Of a stretch of 64,000 bases of DNA, positions 63,587 to 64,000 are shown piece after piece; within the stretch, counting starts at the first letter, position 1; each line of letters begins with the position of its first letter. The position numbers were made by a program, and so were the translations under genes. Under the pieces are notes generated by a model. That model saw only the letters and a program-made list of their open reading frames with translations, was not told the origin of the DNA and made no database searches. Where the stretch lies: the NCBI RefSeq assembly GCF_022884085.1, contig NZ_JAGGCS010000006.1, positions 39,531 to 103,530 on the forward strand. Reading direction: 5' to 3'. Origin of the DNA: Paenirhizobium cremeum (lineage in GTDB: Bacteria; Pseudomonadota; Alphaproteobacteria; Rhizobiales; Rhizobiaceae).

Positions 63587-64000
63587 TCAGCCGGCGATGC
63601 GCACGATATGCTGGTCCCAGGCGACCGGGCTGCGGGTTTTCTCGAAACGGCCGTCGTAGGAAGAAACGGCAAAACCGTCCCTGCCGGCGGCGATGCCTGC
63701 GGCATCCGCCACTTTGGCCTGCGATAACACCTTGCCGGTCTTTGCATCGAGCGTTACCGCAAAGCCGCCCTGGGGCGATGTCAGGCCGACCAGGCCCTTG
63801 TCGCGGTTGACGGCGATGGCCCCGACGTAATTCCCAAGCCCCGTCGTCGTCTCCTCGGGAAGATCGATGAAGGAGATATCCTCCCCACGGGCGAAATGGC
63901 CGACGAGCGGCGGCAGGTCGTTGCGCGGGCCTTCGTATTGGCAGGCGAACCAGATACGCCCGTCCGCCGCAATGTCGAGATGGCGGGTGGAGAGCTGGCG
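63587..64000 (-). CDS. DUF1513 family protein (C-terminal part)
   Basis: The last 138 codons of a protein cut by the window edge. RHLDIAADGRIWFACQYEGP, PPLVGHFARGE, NYVGAIAVNRDKGLVGLTSPQGG and DAAGIAAGRDGFAVSSYDG form beta-propeller-like repeats matching the end of DUF1513 proteins. These are exported propellers usually next to imelysin and cytochrome-peroxidase-like genes of iron-uptake loci, which should lie beyond the window (inference). Confidence 0.85.
   Translation of the reverse strand, partial: RQLSTRHLDIAADGRIWFACQYEGPRNDLPPLVGHFARGEDISFIDLPEETTTGLGNYVGAIAVNRDKGLVGLTSPQGGFAVTLDAKTGKVLSQAKVADAAGIAAGRDGFAVSSYDGRFEKTRSPVAWDQHIVRIAG

Overview
The window looks like a chromosomal segment of an alphaproteobacterium of the order Hyphomicrobiales, most likely family Rhizobiaceae. 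The evidence is high GC content, a rhizobial-type mbfA gene preceded by an Irr-type iron control element, a CtrA-type TTAA-N7-TTAA box, an intergenic mosaic palindrome of the rhizobial RIME/RPE kind, and a housekeeping core (infC, rpmI, rplT, pheS, pheT, xseA, guaA) with rhizobial-looking proteins. No rRNA, tRNA, CRISPR array, integrase or transposase was recognised.

Layout. 0-7 kb: a polyamine-type ABC importer operon (ATPase, Tat-exported binding protein, two permeases) ending in an Asp/Glu/hydantoin racemase and a GNAT enzyme, divergent from a GntR/FCD regulator. 7-16.7 kb: the translation block pheT, a DnaQ-like exonuclease, pheS, rplT, rpmI, then a four-gene operon of two Asp-rich exported proteins and an OmpR/PhoQ-like two-component system, then infC with a probable AUU start. 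16.9-28 kb: mostly single genes and regulator/target pairs (alpha/beta hydrolase, BTLCP protease, Lrp/DUF2000, mbfA/globin, a keto-acid-type TRAP binding protein, AraC/Fsr-like exporter, MocR/PNPOx-like). 28-33 kb: a Gfo/Idh/MocA oxidoreductase and a glycan cluster (GtrA, GT2, a GT-C-like membrane protein). 33-43.6 kb: a lone phage-spike-base-like protein, xseA, a flavodoxin-like reductase, MarR/EamA, cyclase, M29 aminopeptidase, an Ivy-like protein, YbaK, an ArsC/Spx-like protein, MarR and a diguanylate cyclase.

44-60 kb is an accessory-looking block dense in redox enzymes and regulators: AraC, an aromatic-acid-type MFS transporter, an old yellow enzyme with a divergent HxlR, two LysR regulators, a degenerate SDR, DUF427, a haloperoxidase remnant, aldehyde dehydrogenase, DUF2721, a fumarase/CMLE-family lyase, SDR, tautomerase, a hydroxyisobutyrate-dehydrogenase-like enzyme, a Tat-exported zinc alcohol dehydrogenase and a DJ-1/Hsp31-like protein. 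It stops at the 3' end of guaA. Three copies of one promoter-like operator, ATACC-N3-GGTAT followed 7 nt later by a -10-like TATAAG/TATTCC, occur only in this block and tie the AraC gene, the haloperoxidase remnant/aldehyde dehydrogenase operon and the exported alcohol dehydrogenase into one probable regulon. This is the best candidate for an undescribed system.

60-64 kb returns to core-like genes: guaA, an MTA/SAH-nucleosidase-like protein, a PaaI thioesterase, tspO and the C-terminal part of a DUF1513 protein running off the window.

All functional calls come from reading translated sequence and motifs. No database search was run, so substrates and regulators are inferences unless stated otherwise.
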